From contig SKCR01032772.1 of assembly GCA_019454045.1 (NCBI GenBank), positions 744,001 through 808,000 on the forward strand: DNA of 64,000 nucleotides, written 5' to 3'. The translations under genes were made by a program, and so were the position numbers. Position 1 is the stretch's first letter. Each line of letters starts with the position of its first letter. Below, in pieces: positions 1 to 9,667 of this stretch. The notes beneath the pieces are model-generated. The model saw only the letters and a list, made by a program, of their open reading frames with translations. It made no database searches and had not been told where the DNA came from. This DNA comes from Zanthoxylum bungeanum. Lineage: Eukaryota > Streptophyta > Magnoliopsida > Sapindales > Rutaceae.

Positions 1-942
1 ATGAGAAAGAAAAAAGTGTTGGATGGCTGTGTCTAGTTGTGGTGGTATCAAGTGGTGCAACAGTGTACCAATTGTATTGGGATTTTGTAAAGGACTGGGG
101 TTTGCTTCAAATGAATTCCAAGAATCCATGGCTGCGAAATGAACTAATGCTTCGTAGAAAGTTCATTTACTACTTCTCCATGGTATATATCATACCAAAT
201 TATATCCTCACTAATCATCTTTTGATTCATTTTCATGATGTCATCCCACTTCAGGATAAAAAAAGACTTGCCAATTGATTCAGATTGAAAATGTCCTGCG
301 TGACTTGGTATTGTAGGGTTCAGGATCTCACCTTGAAGTCCTGAGTTCGAATTCAGGGAGTGCGTTTCTTGTAATAGCCTGGGACAGTCGGGGGTTTTAC
401 CTGCTCCGCTTAAGCCCAGAAGAGGTGGTTTGGCGGTGGGGTTTCCAACGATTTCAAAAAAAAAAAAAAAGATAACTATGAACATATTAGATATTACTCA
501 GCGGCTAATTTTCAGAAGACAAGATGAGAAGGAAGAACTAGATGTTGTCTAAAGAAATGTACACATTTTTCATTTTCAAAGCTGATTGTAAACAAAATTT
601 TGATCATGATGCAGGGACTGAATCTCGTCCTCAGGCTTGCGTGGTTACAGACCGTTCTGCATTCAAATTTTGAACATGTTGATCACAGAGTGACTGGCTT
701 ATTTTTAGCAGCCCTTGAAGTCATTAGAAGAGGAATATGGAACTTTTACAGGTACTAATTATTTATCTTTGCCCCATTTGTGCACATCTACTACCCATTA
801 CAATCACATCTCTTACAACAGATTTTTAATTAACAAATTGATTTGATGGTCCAGATTGGAGAATGAGCATCTGAATAATGCTGGAAAATTTAGAGCAGTT
901 AAGACAGTACCACTTCCATTTCAAATAGATGAGGAAGATTGA
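1..942 (+). CDS. PHO1-like: PHO1-family phosphate exporter, C-terminal EXS domain (3' partial; exons 1-182, 615-751, 855-942)
   Basis: These are the last three coding exons of a PHO1-type protein, a membrane exporter that loads inorganic phosphate into the xylem (family knowledge). The reading frame is open to the left edge, so the SPX domain and most of the protein lie outside the window. Exon 1-182 carries the EXS hallmark [15 protein letters not shown] followed by NSKNPWLR. Exon 615-751 carries [10 protein letters not shown] and [14 protein letters not shown]. Exon 855-942 carries [20 protein letters not shown] and ends in an acidic DEED before TGA at 940-942. Splice sites are canonical (ATG|GTATAT at 182/183, GCAG|GGA at 614/615, ACAG|GTACT at 751/752, CCAG|ATTG at 854/855) and the codon phases join correctly. 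No defect is visible. The family is certain; which PHO1 or PHO1;H member cannot be told from this part. Confidence 0.95.
290..471 (+). mobile_element. Probable tRNA-derived SINE in a PHO1-like intron
   Basis: A GC-richer block inside the 183-614 intron has a box-B-like core (GAGTTCGAATTC near 352). A weaker box-A-like stretch (TGACTTGGTA near 301) lies about 45 bases upstream. The block ends in a run of about 15 A at 457-471. This layout, a tRNA-like Pol III head followed by an unrelated body and a poly(A) tail, is that of plant SINEs. I did not find a clean target-site duplication, so the left boundary is approximate. Confidence 0.5.
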
Positions 943-1779
943 TGCCCCATTGGCAACAGTTGCTTACAAAATTCGATTCAGAAAAGCTAAAGATGTTTTT
1001 CAATCAAATCCTTCCAAGGAGAACCTTATCATCCTTGACAAGTTGATGCCACAAATTAACCAAACATCAACTTGATTCTTGTTGTTTCTTGGATATTGGA
1101 ACCAAAAAAAAAAAAAAGGGGGTTCATACTTGTATACCAAATTTTCTTCAATAAAGAAAAAGAAATTGATGCAAATAATTAGATGCATCAATCTCTAGTT
1201 AACACCTTGTTACTATTTTCGGTTCTTAGATTAGCTTTCAATCCACGTTCAGTGACAGTATGAATATGAAACCCAAGATCGAGTGTGTTTTGATGGATTA
1301 AAAAAAATTGAGGCAAAATGAATCCCATTTTGCATTACTAAGGATGCTTGATAAACAAGTACAGCAAGTCCAAGTCAACTGTTTTTTTGTTGCATTTTCA
1401 CACAAACCCAATTCTGCAAAACTCAAGCAGAAGTGAGATGCAAGCTGAGTCCATATACAGTTGATACTTGTTGTTCCAAGTATCAGAAGTGGTTTTGAAG
1501 CTGCATAGACACAAGCAAAGAATTCTCTGTTTCTTGATTTGTGAATGTGAAATGTGGAGGTTTAAACGACACTAAACCTCAACTCAAAGAGCAAATACTA
1601 AAATTGCCCACAATCACATAAACAAAAGCATGTGAATTGAGTATGTCATAAAATAATGCGCAATTAAAAAAAAAATATCTTTTCAATATTAAGCTGTTCA
1701 GTTAGTAGCTTTACCCATTAAACTTAGTGTGCAATTTTCTCAAACAAAATATATTACCAAATGCAAGTTTCTAAACAAT
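943..1779. other. PHO1-like 3' flank; no gene seen
   Basis: AT-rich 3' untranslated and intergenic sequence with homopolymer A/T runs (for example near 1107-1120). No coding domain or element end was recognised. Confidence 0.5.
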
Positions 1780-2900
1780 ATGAAAATATAAAATAAATTT
1801 GCGATAATTAAAAGAGTTTAGGGATAGAGAAAATAACACCAAGATTTATAGTGGTTCAACAAATAATGCCTACGTCCACTCCTCCAAGCCATACTTGAAG
1901 TTTTCCACTATGTAAATGTGATTCCACACTTTACACCGAAAGTTTTTTGCGGCTCACTCACAAATAAAGAATTTTGTACCTAACTTCACTCCAAACTTTT
2001 ACACAACACCAAGAGTTTTTTCCTTAGTTTCACTCTTAAACCTTTACACAAATTCACTCTTTTGAGTATGTCCTCTCAACAAGGGATTTCAAAACCACAA
2101 ATATTTGATATAAAAGATTTACAACACAACATGAGTACTCACAAAAGATAATGAAGATTAAGATGTGAGTGTTTAACTCAAGTAAATCAAAGCTCATTAA
2201 ATATGTATGAAGATGTAATGTGTGAGCTTTGATGATTAAGAGAGTGTATGATAAAGAAGATTAAAGAAAACTCTATATTTTGCTTCTTAGAAAATGTATG
2301 AAGGTTGTAGAAGATAGTAAAAACGAAATGGGGATTCAATTTATAGTAAAAGTGAAAACAACCCAAACTTTTTGTCCTGAGACAGATAGCCGGTCTATAA
2401 TAGCTGGTATGTCGGTCCTACAAATTCGACTGCTATATTCAAAATATGATTGTTGAGCATAAAGCGCATGACCTACCAGATTACTGATCGGTATAGAGAC
2501 AAGTATGGAGTGGACCAATTTCAATACCTATACAAACTCCAGACTGACCCATATGATAGATTGATATGGAGTAGTTCGGTTTCAGAGAGCATGAAAAACT
2601 ACTCAAACCAGAGTAGGGACACCGGTATGCCGGTTCAGGGACCGGTGTGCCGATTACAGTGCAGAAACACTCCCAAATATATTTTATGAATGTGTATGAG
2701 TCATATGAGTTTAAAATACTTGAATTATCAACTCACTTACATTGAAAGCCCTAAACTATAAGACTTCACTTAATTTCTTCATTTAGCTCCATATTCGCAT
2801 CCATTTTGATTCGACATCTTTTTGTAATGCTCGTGAATATGTGTTGAAGTCGCTAGAGTTACATCATCAAATCCTTCAATAAATATAATGGCGCTTACAA
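1780..2900 (-). repeat. Dispersed LTR-like repeat 'R1', copy A
   Basis: Read on the minus strand, this block matches 42290-43547 in order: a segment beginning TTTGATGATG, a zone of iterated ACCGGT-type motifs (2380-2660), a TATA context ACTATAAATTGAATCC (near 2330-2345), then a block with AAACTCACATCTT/ATCTTTTGTGAGT-type sequence (2090-2200). Only this copy continues to a 'gtggttcaacaaataatgcctacg'-like end near 1850. The TATA context is the same as in the copia LTRs at 3109-3468 and 8084-8998. I infer a solo or degraded copia-like LTR. No TSD was established and the edges are approximate. Confidence 0.5.
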
Positions 2901-3108
2901 ATACAAATATAAGTAAGAACTTCCTGAGATAAGTCAAATCAAATAATAATTTTTCATTTGATTTTAATGTTCATATTTTTGTTTTTGACTAAAACTGTAC
3001 CGTATTTCTTAAACGGTTGAAAAAAAAAAATAAATGTGTTAATTCAGAGAACAATTATATCAATTAAAAAAGACGATTCTTTTTTAAATAAAATTAATAC
3101 AATTTTTT

Positions 3109-3468
3109 GTAATTCACCGATCACTTTAGAGAGTATTTGAGGAAAAACCGAATTCGTTCTATTACTATACAAGAATATAGTACAAAAATTTTACAAATGA
3201 AACTTACAAAAAACCTCTCTTTCTATCTCTGTTATCTACTCTCTGGGGTGGTTTTACAACTGAGAATTGGATTCAATTTATAGTACAAAGTTTGGTTACT
3301 GTACACCCTAATCACTGCCACTATTTACTCCTTGAATCATGCAATCACTTTGTTTGTTTCTTCAATCTTCAAAGCACCAGTGAAAGTCTCATTGGCTTCC
3401 TGCATGGTAGTTGGCACTTGCATAATTCATACATGGCAGCTTGTGGATGCATGCTGGATATCATTACA
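3109..3468 (-). repeat. 3' LTR of the 3-9 kb copia element
   Basis: About 360 bases, matched almost base for base at 8084-8426 plus 8981-8998. The minus-strand TATA box TATAAATT lies at plus 3275-3282. The sequence runs TG...CA on the minus strand. Confidence 0.9.
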
Positions 3469-3668
3469 ATTCTCCCCCTCCAGCTGCATCTGAAACAATC
3501 GTCATCTGATATCTATCCCGATTATGTCTCTGCACAACTCTAGCTTGTCTCGAGTAACCATTTTTGTTAACATGTCGGCTGGATTCTCATCTGTATGGAT
3601 CTTCACTAGTCTCAGCAGTTGTTGATCCATCACCTCGCGTATTCAGTGATAGCGAATATCAATGTGTT

Positions 3669-6549
3669 TCATCCGAGAATGATACATTGAGTTTTTATCA
3701 AGTCCAGAGCACTCTGACTGTCGTAATGTATCTTGTATTCTGTCTGCTTGATCCCTAATTCTTGGAGAAAGCGCTTTAGCCATAACATTTCTTTTCCTGC
3801 CTCAACTATAGCGATGTACTCAGCTTCTATTGTGGATAATGCAATACACCTCTGCAATCTTGACTGCCATGACACAGCTCCCCTTGCAAAAGTGTAGATG
3901 AATCCTGATGTAGATTTCCTACCATCAAGATCTCCTGCCGTATCTGAATCTGTATAACCTTCCAAGATCGGATCAACTCCCCCATAACACAGACGAAACT
4001 TCGGTGTACCCTTGAGGTACCAGAGAATCCATTTGACTGCCTCTCAGTGTTGCTTTCCATGGTTAGAGAGAAAATGACTCACTACACCCACTGCGTGTGC
4101 AATATCTGGCCTGGTACATACCGTTGCATACATTAGGCTTCCAACAGTTGAAGAATATGGTATTGCTGACATTTCATCTATCTCTTTCTTGGATGAGGGG
4201 CACGAACTCTTGCTCAGTTTGAAATGGTGCACTAGCGGAACGCTGACTGGTTTGGCTTTCTGTATATCAAACCTCCTGATAATCCGTTCAATATAACTCT
4301 CATGTGAAAGCCACAACTTCTTGTTCTGTCTGTCACGAACAATCTCCATTCCCAAAATCTATTGAGTTAGTCCTAAATCTTTCATGTTGAAAGACTTAGA
4401 GAGTTCCTTCTTCAGTTGGTTGATCTTCGCTGCTTCTTGTCCAACAATCAACATGTCATCTACATATAGTATAAGAGCAACGAAATTTCCATCTGGAAAC
4501 CTCTGAATGTATACACACTGATCTACTGCAGTTCTTTTGTAGCCTTTACCCACCATGAATGAGTCGAACTTCTTGTACTACTGCCTCGGTACTTGCTTGA
4601 GCCCGTACAAGCTTTTTTTCAGCTTGCAAACAAGGTTTTCTTTTCCTGAAACCTTGAATCCTTCTGGCTGCTCCATACAGATTTCTTCATTTAGATCACC
4701 ATGAAGAAATGTTGTTTTGACATCCATCTGTTCAAGCTCCAAGTTCAATCTGGCTACCAATCCTAGGATGACTCGGATTGAAACCATTTTTACCACTGGT
4801 GAAAATATCTCATCAAAGTCAATTCCTTTTTTCTGTAGGAATCCTTTGACTACTAGCCGAGCTTTGTGTTTCACCACTTTTCCGCTGCCATCTTTCTTGA
4901 GCTTGAACACTCATTTGTTCTTCATGCCTTCATTCCATGTGGGAGCTTGACTATCTCATCAATGTTATTTTTCTACAGAGATTCCATTTCATCATGCATT
5001 GCGTGCATCCATTTTTCTTTATCTTTATGAAATACAGTTTCGTTGAAGGTTTCTGGCTCCCCATCGTCAGTAAGCAGAATATATTCTGATCCTGAGTATC
5101 TGGATGATGGAATCCGGCCTCTCTCAGATCTTCGTACTGGAGGTTCTGGCTTTCTGTTGTCATCCGGATCTGTGGATGATCCTGAAGCCTCTGATGGAGC
5201 AGGCTGCAGCTCCACATGCTCAACACCTCATTCCTCATTCCTCATTCGGTTCTGCTTCTGGAATGTCTTGCACCCCATCATCATATGTGGCCACTGGTGT
5301 TGGTGCTGAGGTTGTGGCTGGATTTGCATCAGCTTTGTTGGCACTGGTTTTCGAAGACATCTTGGGCTTTTCAATGTCTTATATTATATGGTCTTCGAGA
5401 AACACTACATTCCTGCTTCGAATGACCTTCATTTCCTTCGGGTCTCATAGCCTGTATCCAAATTCCTCGTCTCCATAGCCTATGAAGATGCATGGAGTAG
5501 TTCTTGCATCAAGTTTCTGCCTGAGCTCATTGGATACATGTGCAAATGCTAAACATCTGAATATGCTGAGGTGAGAATATGAGGGATTATTACCAGACTA
5601 CACTTTCTCCGGAATCTCGAAGTTCAACGGTACAGATGGTGATCTATTGATCAGGTAGCATGCGGCACGAACAACTTATCCCCAGAATGGCTTTGGCAGC
5701 TTAGCCATGTTGATCATGCTTCTGACTTTCTCCATAATGGTGCGACTCATCCTTTCAGCGACATAATTGTGTTGTTGGGTGCGTGGAACAGTCCTTTCAT
5801 GTCGAATACCATGACTTCCGCAGTAGGCATCGAACTCTCTGGAAGTGTATTCGCCTCCATTGTCTGTGCGAAGACACTTCAGTTTCTTCCCTATTTCACG
5901 CTTGACCATGGCATGGAACAGTTTGAAATAGTCCAGGACCTGGTCCTTTGATTTCAGAAAATACACCCATACTTTCCAAGAAGCATCATCAATAAAAGTC
6001 AGAAAATATTTATTACCGCCTAGTGAATTTACCTCCAAGTGACCACATACATCAGAGTACACCAGACTGAGTAACTCTAATTTCTTTGTAGAAGAGAAAT
6101 TAAAAGAGACTATGTGTTGCTTACCAAATAGACAATGGTTACAATGATCCAGAGCATCATTTTTGGAGACAGAGATTAGATCTTTTTTTTGTCAAGGTAG
6201 ACAACCCACTTTCACTAATGTGACCGAGTCTCTGGTGCCACAGATTCTGAGAAGCCTCCCGTTCAACTACATTGAGGCTTTCTGCACAAATCTTCACATG
6301 AGTCTTGTATAAGGTTCCACAGATATGTCCTCGGGCGATGACCATGACACCTTTTATCATCCTCCAAGTGCCATTGCTGAAATAGCTAGCATAACCCTGT
6401 TTTTCAAGGGCTACCCCCGAGAGTAAGTTGAGCCGAAGTTCTGGAACATGTCTGACCTCCTTCAGGGATATTGTATACCCTGCATTTTTCTGCAACTGTA
6501 TTTCGCCAATTCCCACAATCTGAGAAAAACTGGTATTCCCCATCTTCAC
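3669..6549 (-). pseudogene. Copia pol (GAG-pre-integrase, integrase, reverse transcriptase, RNase H), broken
   Basis: On the minus strand, in order: a GAG-pre-integrase motif LWHQRLGHIS (in 6157-6549); an integrase core (5676-6062) with SDVCG, LRTDNGGEY and AERM around the catalytic D, D and E; the RT N-terminal part (4578-4910) with FSPVVKM and QMDVKTTFLHG; the RT palm YVDDM (in 4359-4556); the C-terminal RT block GMEIVRDR and TVGSLMYATVCTRPDIAHAVG (4044-4355); and RNase H TDSDTAGD, STSGF and STIEAEY (3669-3965). The domains sit in different frames separated by stops, for example about 5216-5675 and at 4557-4577. It once copied and integrated the element; it cannot make a full polyprotein now. 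Confidence 0.93.
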
Positions 6550-6561
6550 TGCTCTAAAGTT

Positions 6562-7462
6562 TCATGCTTTGTATGTTGTGAAGAAATCCATGTGAGGAGT
6601 GATGTGGTAGGATGCTGCAGTATCTACCACCCATTCGACATCCTGAGTTGTGGTGTGAAGGCATGTTTTTTCTTGGCCGGAGCATATAGCTACATCTACC
6701 GTGGTAACTAATAGTGTCTCTGCATCATTGTTCTTCGGCTGGTTATTGCCTTGTCCCTGCTCCCGTTGCAGTTTCCAGTAATTCTTCTTTAAGTGGCCTT
6801 CTATGCCACAATGGAAGCACTTGATGTTTCTCCTGTTGTCTTCCTCGTTGCTCCGAGACAAGGGCTTCTGTTTGATCTGAGCCCACGTCTTTTCTTCTGG
6901 CTTCTTCATTTGATAATGCATCTTTTACCATAGGCATGGTGAGTTTGCCTCCTGGAGCTGAGTTGCTGAGAGTAACCATCAAAGTTTCCCAGCTATCAAG
7001 AAGAGAATTGAGTAGCAAGAGGGCTTGAACTTCGTCTACTAGTTGCATGTCTACTGCAGACAACTGGTTCACAAGGCTTTGGAACTCGTTGGTGTATTCT
7101 GCAACAGAAGTTCCACTCCGTAGCTTCAGGTTCAACAAACGCCTCATGATTAAGGCCTTATTCCGAGCTGTTTTGGCATGGAACATGTCTTCCAATTTCC
7201 TCCAAATTTCATAAGCATCTGTGTCCTATGCTACGTGGTGGAAGACACTATGACCGATCCACTGCCTAATCTGACTCAAAGTTCTGTTGTTGAGTTTATT
7301 CCAGTCATACTCCTTAACAGATTCTGGTTTCAATCTCTTCAACTCGATGACATCAAACAAATCTTTGCAATGCAAGAAATCTATCATCTGAGGTCTCCAG
7401 AATGAGTAATTAGTTGCAGCCAGTTTAATCATTGCACCAGAAAGAGAATCTTCCATTTCCAT
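6562..7462 (-). pseudogene. Copia gag and start of protease, broken
   Basis: The minus strand begins with MEMEDSLSGAMIKL at 7462, followed by the UBN2-type gag region (MRRLLNLKLRSGTSVAEY in 6743-7195) and then, after a frameshift, a CCHC zinc knuckle read as CFHCGIEGHLKKNY near 6780-6820. The fourth zinc ligand is Tyr instead of Cys. The protease signature WVVDTAASYHITPH follows near 6600-6640; DTAAS variants of DSGAS occur in functional copia proteases. The frame breaks near 7225 and 6743-6921, plus the knuckle substitution, indicate decay. Confidence 0.88.
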
Positions 7463-7661
7463 TTTAAGTTTTAAAGTTTAAAATAAAAATAGGTTAAAAT
7501 CTGGGATGAATTTCATAAATCTGAGGTCATCGTTGCGTCCGGAACGGTCGAAAATAGTGGAATAGACACTTCGTTGGTCAAAATCTGACACTGGGGCTAA
7601 AAGTTCTGAGTCAAAACTGTAAATTTCAAAACTTCAGGGGGCTAAATAAAATTTACCAGTC

Positions 7662-7820
7662 TGCTGACGTGGCAGTGATGATGTGGCATCTGACGTGGCA
7701 GTTGATGTGGCAGTGGTGGGACCAGATATGCTGATGTGGCAGACACGTGGCGTCTGACGTGGCGGCTGACTGTGCGTTGTTGGCTGACATGTCTGATTGT
7801 GTGGCGCTGACGTGGCGCTA
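7662..7820. promoter_or_regulatory. Array of TGACGTGGC / ACACGTGGC motifs in the copia leader
   Basis: TGACGTGGC occurs at 7665, 7691, 7755 and 7808 and ACACGTGGC at 7743, with interleaved GATGTGGCA variants. These match the ACGT-core G-box/ABRE class bound by plant bZIP factors (established motif class). The array lies between the 5' LTR and gag, downstream of the LTR TATA box. Regulatory action is inferred. Confidence 0.5.
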
Positions 7821-8083
7821 TGTAATCGTCTTCTACCTTGGAATGGAGTGTGACGCGCGTGTTGAGACTGGACCTCACTCGCCGGCTCGTGTCGGCGCGT
7901 GCGGCGTCCTCAGGTCTCCGTTTGATCGAAGGAAAATTCCACCGAGCTCGTCTCGACGTGAACTAGCTGATGGTACCCTCAAATTGAATTTTTGATAACT
8001 TTCGTCGGAACCGATTTTCCGAACGGAAGCTCTGTTACTCGGTTTTATGACCCCAAAGAACAAACTGGCTCTAATACACTTAT

Positions 8084-8998
8084 AGTGATTCACCGATCAC
8101 TTTAGAGAGTATTTGAGGAAAAACCGAATTCGTTCTATTACTATACAAGAATAGAGTACACAAAGTTTACAAATGAAACTTACAAAAAACCTCTCTTTCT
8201 CTCTCTATTATCTACTCCTTGTGATGGTTTTACAACTGAGAATTGGACTCAATTTATAATACAAAGTTTGGTTACTGTACACCCTAATCTCTGCCACCAT
8301 TTACTCCTTGAATCATGCAATCACTTTGATTGTTTCTTCAATCTTCAAAGCACCACCGAAAGTCTCATTGGCTTCTTGCATGGTAGTTGGCACTTGCATA
8401 ATTCATGCATGGCAGCTTGTGGATGCTAGGGGTGTTTGCGGTGCGGTTCGGGGCGATTTTTTCGTTTTTTACTTCAAACCGCGCGGGTTGGCGGTTTGGG
8501 AAATTAGAAAATGAAACCGCAAATTTGATAAGGAAAACCACGGCGGTTCGGGTTGGCGGTTTAGCGGTTTGGGCGGTTCGGGTCGGCGGTTTGGATTATA
8601 AATTTTTTAAGAAAATTTTGTGTGTTTTCACATTATAATTGAAGAAAAAATTACATAATTTTCATTTATTCATTACATATTGTTATATGATCATTAAATA
8701 TCTTAATTTTCATAGTTAAAGAATAAGAAAAATATAAAATAATATTTAATTTGTACGCGGGTCGGCGGTTTAGGCGATTCGGGTCGCGGTTCGAGTCAAA
8801 ATATGCGGTTTGGGCGGTTCGCGGTTTGACATGGGTCAAAACCGCACACCGACCCGAAATTTGCGGTTCAATTCGGTGCGGTTCAAAATCATTTTTAATA
8901 TTTTTTCAAACCGCGCGGTTCGATTCGGTGCGGTGCGGTTCACGGTTTGACCCGAAATTGTGTTCACCCCTAGTGGATGCATGCTGGATATCATTACA
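8084..8998 (-). repeat. 5' LTR of the 3-9 kb copia element, interrupted by a hAT MITE
   Basis: Without the 8427-8972 insertion and one 8-base duplication it is about 361 bases, the same as the other LTR, with roughly a dozen differences by eye. The minus-strand TATA box lies at plus 8251-8258. Confidence 0.9.
8427..8972. mobile_element. Non-autonomous hAT-type MITE (TSD GTGGATGC)
   Basis: The termini are TAGGGGTG and CACCCCTA, flanked by the perfect 8-base duplication GTGGATGC (8419-8426, 8973-8980). The undisrupted LTR copy at 3441-3450 has a single GTGGATGC, so it serves as the empty site. The interior is full of GCGGTTTGG/GGTTCGGGT subterminal motifs and has no transposase. An 8-base TSD with this TIR is diagnostic of hAT. 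Confidence 0.93.
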
Positions 8999-9003
8999 CA
9001 ATT

Positions 9004-9274
9004 TCCTTTTTCAATTAGTCTTACTGACAAACAACGGCGGGTCAAGCTTTTTTGAGAATTCTGAAAAAATTTAAGGATACTTTATTAAATTAGAGATATT
9101 TTTAGAAAAAAATAATTATATTATTTGTTTGTAAAATAAGAAAGATCAAGATAAATATTTACTAAAATTTAATAATTTTAATAAATCTATACTATAATTA
9201 AATAATCAATTAGAGAAATTTTATTATTTTTCATATAAAAATTAATAATAACTTTATAATACACTTAAATATAT

Positions 9275-9327
<53 letters not shown>

Positions 9328-9660
9328 TCTTATATTTGGAGTGGGGCCATAGGCAATGGCATAAGTTCACGAATAATCGAGCCACCTATGAAGACAAGCA
9401 ATGATAGGCACACAAATTAGCAAAAAAAATAACACAAAGAAATAAAAAGATGAATAAAATTTAACTAAAAGTCAAATAATTTTACTTATTTTTTAATATT
9501 TTTATACTATTTTTCTATGTATCTATCATTTTTGCTTACTTATATAAAAATAATTTTAGTAAATAAATAAATAAATAATGTCCCTTCGGATTGGTAATAA
9601 ACAACAATGACATGCAACAAAACAAAAGCCCATGAGCTCTGTGTAACAGAAATTTAACGG
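9004..9660. other. AT-rich spacer with (TA)n microsatellite
   Basis: No gene was seen. An interrupted (TA)n run spans about 9271-9323. The following AT-rich stretch includes AAATAAATAAATAAAT near 9562-9577. Confidence 0.5.
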
Positions 9661-9667
9661 AACCGCT

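Larger units (their letters stand above)
3105..8998 (-). mobile_element. Ty1/copia LTR retrotransposon, decayed, with nested MITE
   Basis: Two near-identical LTRs (3109-3468 and 8084-8998, the latter with an insertion) flank minus-strand gag-PR-IN-RT-RNaseH, the copia order. A GGAGGGGGA-type polypurine tract immediately precedes the 3' LTR start TGTAATGATATCC (minus strand, ending at plus 3468). The primer site next to the 5' LTR (about 8063-8080, minus TGTATTAGAGCC) resembles the usual TGGTATCAGAGC. CAATT occurs on both sides (3100-3104 and 8999-9003) and is a candidate TSD, although four bases separate it from the clear LTR edge on the left. Many stops and frameshifts make the element inactive. 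Confidence 0.93.

Noticed and set aside
9271..9323. Possible regulatory TATA region
   Set aside because: Simple (TA)n microsatellite.
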